This document shows positions 1 to 5,641 of a stretch of 8,107 nt of DNA, piece after piece. Position numbers and translations under genes: made by a program. The stretch is from Desulfobacterales bacterium (lineage in GTDB: Bacteria; Desulfobacterota; Desulfobacteria; Desulfobacterales; JAFDCJ01), in assembly GCA_020345785.1 (NCBI GenBank), contig CP070771.1, positions 1,070,506 through 1,078,612 of the forward strand, given 5' to 3'. The number at the start of each line of letters is the position of its first letter. Positions within the stretch are counted from its first letter, which is position 1. The notes beneath the pieces are model-generated. The model saw nothing but the letters and a program-made list of their open reading frames with translations, did not search any database and had not been told where the DNA came from.

Positions 1-267
1 TCCGAAAGCACTGTCCAGGGCCTTGGATAATTTGATCACGGTACCCAGCTGGGGCTGGGCTTCGTTTTTTTCAAGACTAGATAAAAACGGCACCTCGAAA
101 CCGGTCAAGCGGGACAACTCCTCCAGGGAAAGCCCTTTTTCCTCCCTTATTTTGCGAATGCGCTCACCGATGTCTTCCATACCTCGGCGGGGCTCGGTCG
201 GTATCTCGCCGGTTAAATCCTCAAAAAAATCGATGTCAATAAAGGTTTTGCGACTTTTTTCTTCCAT
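1..267 (-). CDS. XRE-family helix-turn-helix transcriptional regulator, C-terminus cut by window edge
   Basis: Eighty-nine codons are visible, reading out of the left edge of the window without a stop. Residues about 33-87 form a Cro/C1-type (XRE) helix-turn-helix: an IGERIRKIREEKGLSLEEL segment, then LSRLTGF and FLSSLEKNEAQPQLGTVIKL, the usual spacing of the recognition helix and following helices. The first 32 residues are an acidic/basic extension of no recognised family. The start is ATG at 267, preceded by AGGGGG (274-279) six bases upstream. It sits 38 nt downstream of the acyl-CoA dehydrogenase stop on the same strand, so the two are probably co-transcribed. In many bacteria this type of HTH is followed by a C-terminal cupin sensor domain; that part would lie outside the window, so its presence is inference. 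A role in controlling the neighbouring acyl-CoA gene is plausible but not shown. Confidence 0.85.
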   Translation of the reverse strand, partial: MEEKSRKTFIDIDFFEDLTGEIPTEPRRGMEDIGERIRKIREEKGLSLEELSRLTGFEVPFLSSLEKNEAQPQLGTVIKLSKALDSAFG

Positions 268-282
268 ATTAAACCCCCTACC

Positions 283-295
283 CCGGTTAAACCGG
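283..295. repeat. CCGGTT-A-AACCGG perfect inverted repeat between acyl-CoA dehydrogenase and regulator genes
   Basis: Two 6-bp arms around a single central A lie in the 38-nt gap, directly upstream of the regulator's ribosome-binding site. On the plus strand it is followed after four bases by a run of eight T (300-307), which imitates an intrinsic terminator, but no plus-strand gene reads into it and on the transcribed minus strand the A-run precedes the hairpin. An operator for the adjacent HTH regulator is a possible alternative; this is inference. Confidence 0.4.
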
Positions 296-305
296 AAAGT
301 TTTTT

Positions 306-1463
306 TTATAAACATTTGGCGCCGATATGCCTGGCGATAACGATTCGCTGTACCTCGGAAGTCCCCTCGCCGATGTCCAGCAATTTCTGATCCCTGTAAA
401 ATCGCTCCACGTTATACTCCTTCATGAGGCCGTAACCGCCGTGCAGCTGGACGGCGTGGTTGGCACATCGATACATCACCTCCGAGCAATACAGCTTGGC
501 CATGGCCGCTTCCTTGGAAAACGGCCGATCGTTGTCCCTCAGCCAGCAGGCTTTATACAGCAGGAGACGGGCGCATTCGATTTCCATTGCCATATCGGCC
601 AGCTTAAAGGCATTGGCCTGAAAGGTGGCAATGGGTCTGCCGAACTGCTCCCGCTCATTGCTGTATCTGAGCGCCATGTCAAAGCAGCCCTGGGCGCCTC
701 CCAGGCCCATGGCCCCAATGGACAGACGCCCACCGTCCAGGGTCTGCATCATCTGGTGAAACCCATGGCCGCGAGGGCCTAGCAGATTTTCCTTGGGCAC
801 CCGACAATCCTCAAAGTAGAGTTCACTGGTATTGGACGCCCGCCACATCATTTTATCGTGCATCACTTTGGCACTATAGCCGGGCGTATCCGCCTCAACT
901 ATAATGCAGGAAAGTTCGGGGCGGCCGTCATCACGGACACCCGTGCGGGCCAGCACCGTCACCCCGGCGGATATGTCGGTTGAGGCATTGGTAATGAATA
1001 TCTTGCTGCCGTTAATCACCCATTCGTTCCCGTCCAGTACCGCGGTGGTTGCGCTGTTGGCGGCATCCGAACCGGCATTCGGTTCGGTCAGGCCGAAACC
1101 CCACAGATTTTCACCGCTGCACAGCTTCGGCAGATATTTTTTCTTTTGCGCTTCGTTGCCGAAATAATACAGCGGACCGATGCCCAGAGAGTTTTCGGCA
1201 GCCACGGTAGCCGCATGGGAGCCATCCACCCGAGCGATTTCCTCCACAGCGATAATATAAGACAGGTAATCCATCTCCTGGCCGCCGTATTCCTCGGCCA
1301 CAAAAACGCCGAAAAGACCCAGCTCAGCCATTTTTTGCATGGTATCATAGGAAAACTCTTCTTTTTCGTCCAATTCCTTGGCAACGGGCTTGATTTCATT
1401 TTCAGCAAAACTGCGCACTGAATCCCGCAGTATCTCATGATCGGTTGAAAGGCTAAAATCCAT
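306..1463 (-). CDS. Acyl-CoA dehydrogenase, short-chain/butyryl-CoA type
   Basis: A 385-residue FAD-dependent acyl-CoA dehydrogenase of the usual family length, which introduces the alpha-beta double bond into an acyl-CoA and passes electrons to electron-transferring flavoprotein. The full three-part fold is visible: N-terminal helical domain (about 1-118), beta domain opening with the family signature GFGLTEPNAGSDA (122-134), and C-terminal helical domain with the second signature HGGYGLMKEYNVERFYRD (341-358). The catalytic base is Glu366 in the IGEGTSEVQR loop, the position used by short-, medium-chain and butyryl-CoA dehydrogenases. The isovaleryl-type alternative position lies in LDGGRLSIG (242-250) and carries no Glu. 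Chain length or substrate cannot be read from sequence alone. ATG at 1463 follows a strong AAGGAG (1469-1474) at five bases. Genes for the flavoprotein partner or other beta-oxidation enzymes are not in the window. Confidence 0.95.
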   Translation of the reverse strand: MDFSLSTDHEILRDSVRSFAENEIKPVAKELDEKEEFSYDTMQKMAELGLFGVFVAEEYGGQEMDYLSYIIAVEEIARVDGSHAATVAAENSLGIGPLYYFGNEAQKKKYLPKLCSGENLWGFGLTEPNAGSDAANSATTAVLDGNEWVINGSKIFITNASTDISAGVTVLARTGVRDDGRPELSCIIVEADTPGYSAKVMHDKMMWRASNTSELYFEDCRVPKENLLGPRGHGFHQMMQTLDGGRLSIGAMGLGGAQGCFDMALRYSNEREQFGRPIATFQANAFKLADMAMEIECARLLLYKACWLRDNDRPFSKEAAMAKLYCSEVMYRCANHAVQLHGGYGLMKEYNVERFYRDQKLLDIGEGTSEVQRIVIARHIGAKCL

Positions 1464-1490
1464 GCTTGCTCCTTATGCTTTGGGTTATCT

Positions 1491-1521
1491 AATAATATTA
1501 TTTGATGAATATTATTTGACG
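1491..1521. repeat. Two tandem 14-bp direct repeats overlapping a 12-bp palindrome in the acyl-CoA dehydrogenase leader
   Basis: The unit AATATTATTTGAYG occurs at 1494-1507 and again at 1508-1521 (13 of 14 identical). The first copy overlaps a perfect palindrome AATAATATTATT at 1491-1502. The element lies between the predicted transcription start and the ribosome-binding site of the acyl-CoA dehydrogenase gene, where a bound regulator could block transcription. Binding by the downstream XRE regulator or by a TetR/FadR-type protein is inference only. Confidence 0.5.
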
Positions 1522-1553
1522 AAAACAACCGGTCTGTCATATTAATGGGGTAC

Positions 1554-1582
1554 TTTATAGGTAGGTGTCCCAATATTGTCAA
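1554..1582 (-). promoter_or_regulatory. Near-consensus sigma70 promoter for the acyl-CoA dehydrogenase gene
   Basis: Read on the minus strand, TTGACA (1577-1582) is followed by a 17-bp spacer and TATAAA (1554-1559). This is a perfect -35 box, optimal spacing and a -10 box with five of six consensus bases. It predicts a transcription start near 1547 and a leader of about 84 nt that contains the 14-bp direct repeats. So strong a core promoter before a catabolic gene suggests that control is by repression; that is inference. Confidence 0.72.
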
Positions 1583-1593
1583 TGCAAAAGCGG

Positions 1594-1649
1594 TGACAGA
1601 GGGCAGAAGACAGAGGTCAGAGGACAGATCTAAGGTGTCAGGTGTCAGC
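1594..1649. repeat. Heptamer tandem array, left arm of the inverted pair upstream of mutM
   Basis: Eight consecutive 7-bp units run without a phase break. Five follow the consensus GGACAGA (variants TGACAGA, GGGCAGA, AGACAGA, GGTCAGA), then one diverged unit (TCTAAGG), then TGTCAGG and TGTCAGC. The reverse complement of the first block is the same TCTGTCN unit that makes up the array at 1904-1973. The second block is mirrored by CTGACACC at 1872-1879. The array therefore forms one arm of a nested inverted repeat. Confidence 0.8.
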
Positions 1650-1903
1650 ACAGTTGTCGGCCGTCGAATCGGCCAATTTAATCGAACAAGAGACTATTTA
1701 GTTTCATATGAGAGAGTTTTGAAGGCGGAATGAGGATGGAGGTTTGCGAGGTCAAAGTTTCATCTTCTCCTTGAACGTGGTCTTATCATTCCGCAATCCG
1801 AAATCGAAGTATCTTTTTAATGGCTTCTTTTATCTGTCCTATGGTTTCGACTCGGCTGTGCGGTTCACTGGCTGACACCCGAAACCTGCAATTAATCATC
1901 GGT
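1650..1903. other. Spacer of the inverted heptamer arrays; no gene seen
   Basis: The divergent gap between the acyl-CoA dehydrogenase and mutM holds no credible coding sequence: the small open frames are short, lack ribosome-binding sites and have no family resemblance. It contains a perfect 9-bp inverted repeat GCGGAATGA (1725-1733) and TCATTCCGC (1786-1794) separated by 52 nt. It also contains continuations of the arms, TTCGAC at 1848-1853 and the block CTGACACC near 1872-1879, mirroring sequence near 1636-1667. I did not find a convincing mutM promoter. Confidence 0.6.
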
Positions 1904-1973
1904 TCTCTGTCTTCTGACAACTCTCTTCTGTTCTCTGTCATCCGTCATCTGTTATCTGGCTTCTGCCATCTGG
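1904..1973. repeat. Heptamer tandem array, right arm, ending at the mutM ribosome-binding site
   Basis: Ten consecutive 7-bp units with consensus CATCTGT (equivalently TCTGTCA), all in phase, for example CTTCTGT, TCTCTGT, CATCTGT, TATCTGG, CTTCTGC. It is the reverse complement type of the array at 1594-1628. The last unit, CATCTGG, ends at 1973 and supplies part of the weak GGA (1972-1974) that precedes the mutM start by seven bases. The array lies in an open frame with mutM and can mislead start prediction. Confidence 0.8.
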
Positions 1974-1981
1974 ATAAAACC

Positions 1982-2821
1982 ATGCCCGAATTGCCTGAAG
2001 TTCAAACCATTGTCGACGATCTGAATGCCGCGGCTCTGATCGGTATCCCCATCAGCGCCGCACGGGTCTTCTGGCCGCGCACGATAGCGGAACCCTCAGC
2101 TAAATTATTCTGCCAACAGGTAAGGGGGCAGCAATTTGACGCCATCGGGCGCCGTGGGAAATTCATTGTATTTAAATTCAGCAGCGGCAGCTCCCTGCTC
2201 CTGCATCTGAGAATGTCCGGTCGGCTTCATCTGGTGTCCGCGGATTCGCCCCGCATGAAGCACGAACACGTCATCCTAAGCTTCAATGACGGTCGACAGT
2301 TAAGATTTCACGATACACGCAAATTCGGACGCATACACCTGTTGGAAGATGCGACCAGGATTTTAGACCGCCTGGGACCGGAGCCCCTGAATAAAGGTTT
2401 TACAGTAAAAGTGCTGGCTGAACAGCTCAAACGGCACAGGCGACTTTTGAAACCGCTACTGCTGGACCAGTCGTTTATAGCGGGTCTGGGAAATATATAC
2501 GTTGATGAAGCCCTGTGGGATGCCGGATTGCATCCCAATCGCATTGCTGCTTCCCTGTCGCTGACCGAAATTAGAGCGCTGCATCGGGCCATCCCCAGGG
2601 TTCTGAAACGGGGTTTAAAAAATCTTGGAACGTCGCTGGGTACCGGCGAGACCAATTTTTATTCGGTGGCCCGCCATCGAGGGCGCAATAAAGATGAATT
2701 GAAGGTTTTTCGCCGCACGGATCTCCCCTGCCCCCGCTGTAAATCACTCATCAAAAGAATCATCGTGGGGCAGCGCAGCACGCATATCTGCCCAAAATGT
2801 CAAAAAAATAAACCGGCATAG
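1982..2821 (+). CDS. mutM: Formamidopyrimidine-DNA glycosylase (Fpg/MutM)
   Basis: A 279-residue bifunctional DNA glycosylase/AP lyase that removes 8-oxoguanine and formamidopyrimidines from oxidised DNA. The protein begins MPELPEVQTI: Pro2, exposed after Met removal, is the Schiff-base nucleophile and Glu3 the acid catalyst. Lys60 in RRGKFIVF matches the conserved active-site lysine. The helix-two-turn-helix segment LDQSFIAGLGNIYVDEALW (161-179) carries the DNA-contacting Asn171. A C-terminal zinc finger has Cys250/Cys253 and Cys270/Cys273, with the conserved Arg265 in GQRSTHIC. All catalytic parts are present, so it should be active. The frame stays open upstream to 1820, but that extension only translates the heptamer array, and the invariant N-terminal proline fixes the start at 1982. 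The ribosome-binding site is weak (GGA, seven bases upstream). Confidence 0.97.
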   Translation: MPELPEVQTIVDDLNAAALIGIPISAARVFWPRTIAEPSAKLFCQQVRGQQFDAIGRRGKFIVFKFSSGSSLLLHLRMSGRLHLVSADSPRMKHEHVILSFNDGRQLRFHDTRKFGRIHLLEDATRILDRLGPEPLNKGFTVKVLAEQLKRHRRLLKPLLLDQSFIAGLGNIYVDEALWDAGLHPNRIAASLSLTEIRALHRAIPRVLKRGLKNLGTSLGTGETNFYSVARHRGRNKDELKVFRRTDLPCPRCKSLIKRIIVGQRSTHICPKCQKNKPA

Positions 2822-2828
2822 ATGGAAT

Positions 2829-2987
2829 AAATTCCAAATTACAAATTCCAAATCACAAACAAATTCCAATGACGTAAATTCGAAAATCAAAACATGTCTT
2901 GATTTTAAAGAAAGAAGTTTTTTATTTGCCAAAGCAGTTTTGGTCATTGAATTTTGAGATTTATTTGGAATTTGGTGCTTGGAATTT
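2829..2987. repeat. Inverted repeat with about 46-bp arms built from AATTCCA heptamers, between mutM and the DUF3786 gene
   Basis: The left arm (2829-2874) contains 7-bp units AATTCCA, AATTACA, AATTCCA, AATCACA (2830-2857) and a further AATTCCA out of phase (2862-2868). The right arm (2942-2987) has the reverse complement, TGGAATT, TGGTGCT, TGGAATT, with TGGGATT just beyond (2966-2993). Aligned by eye without gaps the arms agree at about 35 of 46 positions and are separated by 67 nt. The whole 243-nt gap between mutM and the next gene is AT-rich and has no other recognisable content except the small hairpin listed separately. Confidence 0.75.
2883..2906. repeat. Small AT-rich hairpin at the centre of the inverted repeat
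   Basis: A perfect 8-bp stem, AAAATCAA (2883-2890) with TTGATTTT (2899-2906), closes an 8-nt loop containing ACATGT. A run of six T follows about eight bases later (2914-2919), too distant and the stem too AT-rich for a confident intrinsic terminator of mutM, though weak termination is possible. Confidence 0.4.
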
Positions 2988-3064
2988 GGGATTTACGCAT
3001 TTCAAAGAGGCCGATTAGAGTTGATTTCTTAAGGATCGTTTCATAAAACCCATGAGGTAAGAGC

Positions 3065-3976
3065 ATGCCCACCGGTGCCTGTGGCATTAACTGCGATGTT
3101 TGCAGGCTGAATCTGCTGGGAACCTGCTCTTTCTGCGGTCCGGGAACCAGTCATCAGGCAGGCAGGAAACTGGCTGCTCAGCAACGGCTGTTGGGAAGTA
3201 CCTGCCCCATCCTGGCCTGTGCCCGGACGAATCAGATCGAATACTGCATGCGCGATTGCAGCCAATTTCCCTGCAGCAATTTTAACGCAGGCCTCTATCC
3301 CTTCAGTAAAGGATTTTTGAATATGCAGAAAAGACGATTGAAGCAAAGACCGCCGGCATTTGCTCCCGACGGATCGCGAGTCAGCGTGGCATCCCGATAC
3401 TGGGATGAACTGCAGCAAAAAGATATGACATCACTGTGCAATTTAACACTTTTCAAACCACTGTCGTCCAATCAGGTGCTTTTTCGCTTTTTGCACGAAG
3501 ACGTGCTGGTGGATGCAGAGAACCGCTGTCTGAAACGTTCGGGGGAACGCGGGTGGGAGAAAACAGAAGATCCGCTGCTTGAGTTGGTAACCGTTCTGTA
3601 CCTGATTAATGTCAAAGGTATCTATCCCATCGGCAAGGACATCGTTGGGGTAAAGGATTTGAAGGAAGGTCACTTTTTTCAGGGACCCCATGCCCTCAAG
3701 ACCGATCCTCTGCTTAAACGTTATGGCAATGATTTAAGAGGCTTCCGGGAAGCGGCCGAATACCTGGCGGGCGAACCGCGGGATATGGCCGATGCCGCCT
3801 ACAGATTGCTGCCCTTTCCGCGGGTGGCGCTATATTTCCTCCTCTGGCAGGGGGACCAGGAATTTGCGCCGCAAATGACCGTGCTGTTTGATCGATCCAT
3901 TGAAGAAATCTTTGCAGCGGATGCCATCTGGGCGCTGGTTAACCGTGTATCCACCGCGCTTCTGGATGGGGCCTAG
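3065..3976 (+). CDS. Cysteine-rich DUF3795-like + DUF3786-like protein, function unknown
   Basis: A 303-residue soluble protein in two parts. Residues 1-72 contain ten cysteines (6, 10, 13, 21, 24, 47, 52, 61, 65, 70) in a CGxxCxxC ... CxxC ... CxxxxC ... CxxxCxxxxC arrangement ending in FPC. This looks like the DUF3795 pattern and is suited to binding one or two Fe-S clusters or zinc. Residues about 115-303 resemble DUF3786: a hydrophobic helix LLELVTVLYLINVKG (171-185), then GKDIVGVKDLKEGHFFQGPH and the late segment PFPRVALYFLLWQGDQEFAPQMTVLFD (250-276). Both families are frequent in anaerobes and have no established biochemical role; the assignments are from memory of the patterns. ATG at 3065 follows GAGG (3054-3057) at seven bases. 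No signal peptide is seen. The gene stands alone, flanked on both sides by inverted heptamer arrays. A redox or metal-related role is inference. Confidence 0.85.
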   Translation: MPTGACGINCDVCRLNLLGTCSFCGPGTSHQAGRKLAAQQRLLGSTCPILACARTNQIEYCMRDCSQFPCSNFNAGLYPFSKGFLNMQKRRLKQRPPAFAPDGSRVSVASRYWDELQQKDMTSLCNLTLFKPLSSNQVLFRFLHEDVLVDAENRCLKRSGERGWEKTEDPLLELVTVLYLINVKGIYPIGKDIVGVKDLKEGHFFQGPHALKTDPLLKRYGNDLRGFREAAEYLAGEPRDMADAAYRLLPFPRVALYFLLWQGDQEFAPQMTVLFDRSIEEIFAADAIWALVNRVSTALLDGA

Positions 3977-3977
3977 A

Positions 3978-3998
3978 GCAAAGCGCATAGCGCATAGC
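3978..3998. repeat. Heptamer array GCATAGC, left arm of the inverted pair between the DUF3786 gene and purB
   Basis: Three in-phase 7-bp units, GCAAAGC, GCATAGC, GCATAGC, begin two bases after the stop codon of the upstream gene. The segment 3986-3999 pairs with 4093-4106 over 14 bp with one mismatch. Confidence 0.75.
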
Positions 3999-4093
3999 GT
4001 CGAAAAAGGCAAAGGGCGGAGGAAACTGAAGCCGCGTTTTTTCGGTTTTGGATTTTAACTTGACGATTTAATGTCTCAGCAAAGGCTTCTAAC

Positions 4094-4135
4094 GCTTTGC
4101 GCTATGCTCTATGCCCTATGCTCCGTGCTGTTTGC
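4094..4135. repeat. Heptamer array GCTATGC, right arm of the inverted pair between the DUF3786 gene and purB
   Basis: Six in-phase 7-bp units (GCTTTGC, GCTATGC, TCTATGC, CCTATGC, TCCGTGC, TGTTTGC) are the reverse complement type of the array at 3978-3998. The 95-nt spacer between the arms also holds a smaller nested pair, GAAGCC (4028-4033) and GGCTTC (4084-4089). The site lies between two convergent genes, so the hairpin could slow or stop transcription from either side, but neither side has a proper T-tract directly after the stem. Confidence 0.8.
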
Positions 4136-4183
4136 CTTGACCCCGGGTTCCCTTATTATGGATTAAATTACTCTGCTGGCACT

Positions 4184-5536
4184 TTAATAATTACAAATCC
4201 CCGTGTAGTTCTCGGGTGTGATATTCAGCAACTCATCCTTAACCTTACGGGAAACATCCAAGGATTCAATAAATTCGGCGATGGCCTTCTGATCGATAAC
4301 GGCATGCGTGCGGGTGAGGGCTTTCAGGGCTTCGTAGGGTTGAGGATAGTTCTCGCGGCGCAGTATCGTCTGGATGGCCTCGGCCACCACGGCCCAGTTT
4401 TTTTGCAGATCGGCCCGAATCACATCCGCATTTAAAATCAGTTTGTTTAATCCTCGCACCAATGATTTCAAACCGATAAGGGTGTGTGCAACCGGAACCC
4501 CGATGTTACGTGTTACCGTCGAATCGGTCAGGTCCCGCTGTAATCTGGAAATGGGCAGTTTAGCAGCCAGATGCTCTAAAATTGCATTGGCAACCCCCAG
4601 ATTGCCCTCCGAATTTTCGAAATCAATGGGGTTTACTTTGTGCGGCATCGTAGAAGAGCCGACCTCGCCTTTTTTGATCTTTTGCTTGAAGTAATCCATC
4701 GAAATGTATGACCAGATGTCACGGTCCAAATCGATCAGGATGGTGTTGATCCGCTTCAGGTTATCGCAAAAGGCAGCCAAATTGTCATAATGCTCGATTT
4801 GGGTGGTTACCCTGGAACGGCTGAGCCCCAGGGTGTTGTTCACCAGTCGGTCGGCAAATGCCGGCCAGTCAATCTGCGGATAGGCAGCGTAATGGGCATT
4901 GAAATTGCCGGTGGCGCCGCCAAACTTAGCCGAGAAAGGGATGGTGTTTAACTGAGCGATTTGAACGAGCAGGCGTTCAACAAACACGTAGATTTCCTTG
5001 CCCAGCCGGGTGGGCGAGGCCGGCTGGCCGTGGGTGCGGGCCAGCATGGACACATCTTGCCACTCGCGTGCTTTGGACTGAAGGAGCTCAATGACTTCAT
5101 TGAAAACGGGCTGAACCACTTCGGCCCAGGCCTGTTTCATTGAATAGGGCGTGGCGGTATTGTTGATGTCCTGGGATGTCAATCCGAGGTGGATAAATTC
5201 TTTGTATTTCTGCAAATCTAATTCATCGAATTTTTCCTTCAAAAAATATTCAACCGCTTTGACATCATGATTGGTGATTTTTTCGATATCTTTAACCCGC
5301 CGGGCATCTTGCGGTGTAAAATCATCGTAAACGGCCCTGAGCGGCGCAAAAAGTTTCTTGTTAAAATGTTTTAATTGCGGCAGCGGCAGTTCGCACAGGG
5401 CGATAAAATACTCCACCTCAACCAGCACCCGATATCTGATCAGGGCGCCTTCGGAAAAATAATCCGCCAGTTTTTGAGTTGCCCGTCGGTAGCGGCCGTC
5501 GACCGGAGAGATTGCCTCCAAGGATGTAAATTCCAT
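4184..5536 (-). CDS. purB: Adenylosuccinate lyase (PurB), E. coli-like class
   Basis: A 450-residue member of the fumarase/aspartase superfamily. It releases fumarate from SAICAR and from adenylosuccinate, serving two steps of purine and AMP synthesis in the cytoplasm. The N-terminus MEFTSLEAISPVDGRY is typical of the E. coli-like class (E. coli enzyme 456 residues). Visible active-site elements are TSQDINN (120-126), the catalytic-histidine segment ARTHGQPASPTRLG with His169, and the flexible signature loop GSSTMPHKVNPIDFEN (293-308) with the catalytic serine, Ser294 or Ser295. The frame continues upstream to 5701, but those 55 codons translate an octamer repeat array and have no family counterpart, so the ATG at 5536 is chosen. 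The ribosome-binding site is modest, AGG at eight bases, embedded in a TGCCTGTC sequence resembling the repeat unit. No other purine genes are adjacent. Confidence 0.97.
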   Translation of the reverse strand: MEFTSLEAISPVDGRYRRATQKLADYFSEGALIRYRVLVEVEYFIALCELPLPQLKHFNKKLFAPLRAVYDDFTPQDARRVKDIEKITNHDVKAVEYFLKEKFDELDLQKYKEFIHLGLTSQDINNTATPYSMKQAWAEVVQPVFNEVIELLQSKAREWQDVSMLARTHGQPASPTRLGKEIYVFVERLLVQIAQLNTIPFSAKFGGATGNFNAHYAAYPQIDWPAFADRLVNNTLGLSRSRVTTQIEHYDNLAAFCDNLKRINTILIDLDRDIWSYISMDYFKQKIKKGEVGSSTMPHKVNPIDFENSEGNLGVANAILEHLAAKLPISRLQRDLTDSTVTRNIGVPVAHTLIGLKSLVRGLNKLILNADVIRADLQKNWAVVAEAIQTILRRENYPQPYEALKALTRTHAVIDQKAIAEFIESLDVSRKVKDELLNITPENYTGICNY

Positions 5537-5555
5537 GATATTTGCCTGTCTTTTT

Positions 5556-5603
5556 GGCCCTTTGGCCCGTTGATCCGTTTGCCCGTTGGCCTGTTGGACT
5601 GTT
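5556..5603. repeat. Octamer tandem array GGCCCGTT, arm adjacent to the purB start
   Basis: Six in-phase 8-bp units: GGCCCTTT, GGCCCGTT, GATCCGTT, TGCCCGTT, GGCCTGTT, GGACTGTT. They occupy the presumed purB leader, ending about 20 nt from its start codon. The segment GTTTGCCCGTT (5577-5587) pairs perfectly over 11 bp with AACGGGCAAAC (5618-5628), leaving a 30-nt loop. Confidence 0.8.
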
Positions 5604-5609
5604 TCAGTA

Positions 5610-5641
5610 TACCGACAAACGGGCAAACCGGCTAACAGATG
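5610..5641. repeat. Octamer tandem array AACGGGCA, inverted partner arm
   Basis: Four in-phase 8-bp units (TACCGACA, AACGGGCA, AACCGGCT, AACAGATG) are the reverse complement type of the array at 5556-5603. The two arrays are only six bases apart, closer than at the three heptamer sites. Confidence 0.7.

Noticed and set aside
283..307. Intrinsic terminator on the plus strand (hairpin plus T-run)
   Set aside because: The stem is short, four bases separate it from the T-run, and no plus-strand gene leads into it.
327..782. Long plus-strand open frames opposite the acyl-CoA dehydrogenase
   Set aside because: They are antisense shadows of a gene whose every domain is conserved, and they resemble no known family.
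1545..1733. Small plus-strand open frame between the acyl-CoA dehydrogenase and mutM
   Set aside because: It overlaps the minus-strand promoter and the heptamer array, has no ribosome-binding site, and its translation is low-complexity repeat.
1820..1981. N-terminal extension of MutM by 54 residues
   Set aside because: MutM must expose Pro2 as its nucleophile, so the extension is incompatible with function; it only translates the heptamer array.
1594..4135. CRISPR array
   Set aside because: Units are only 7-8 bp, directly abutting and without unique spacers; no cas genes are present.
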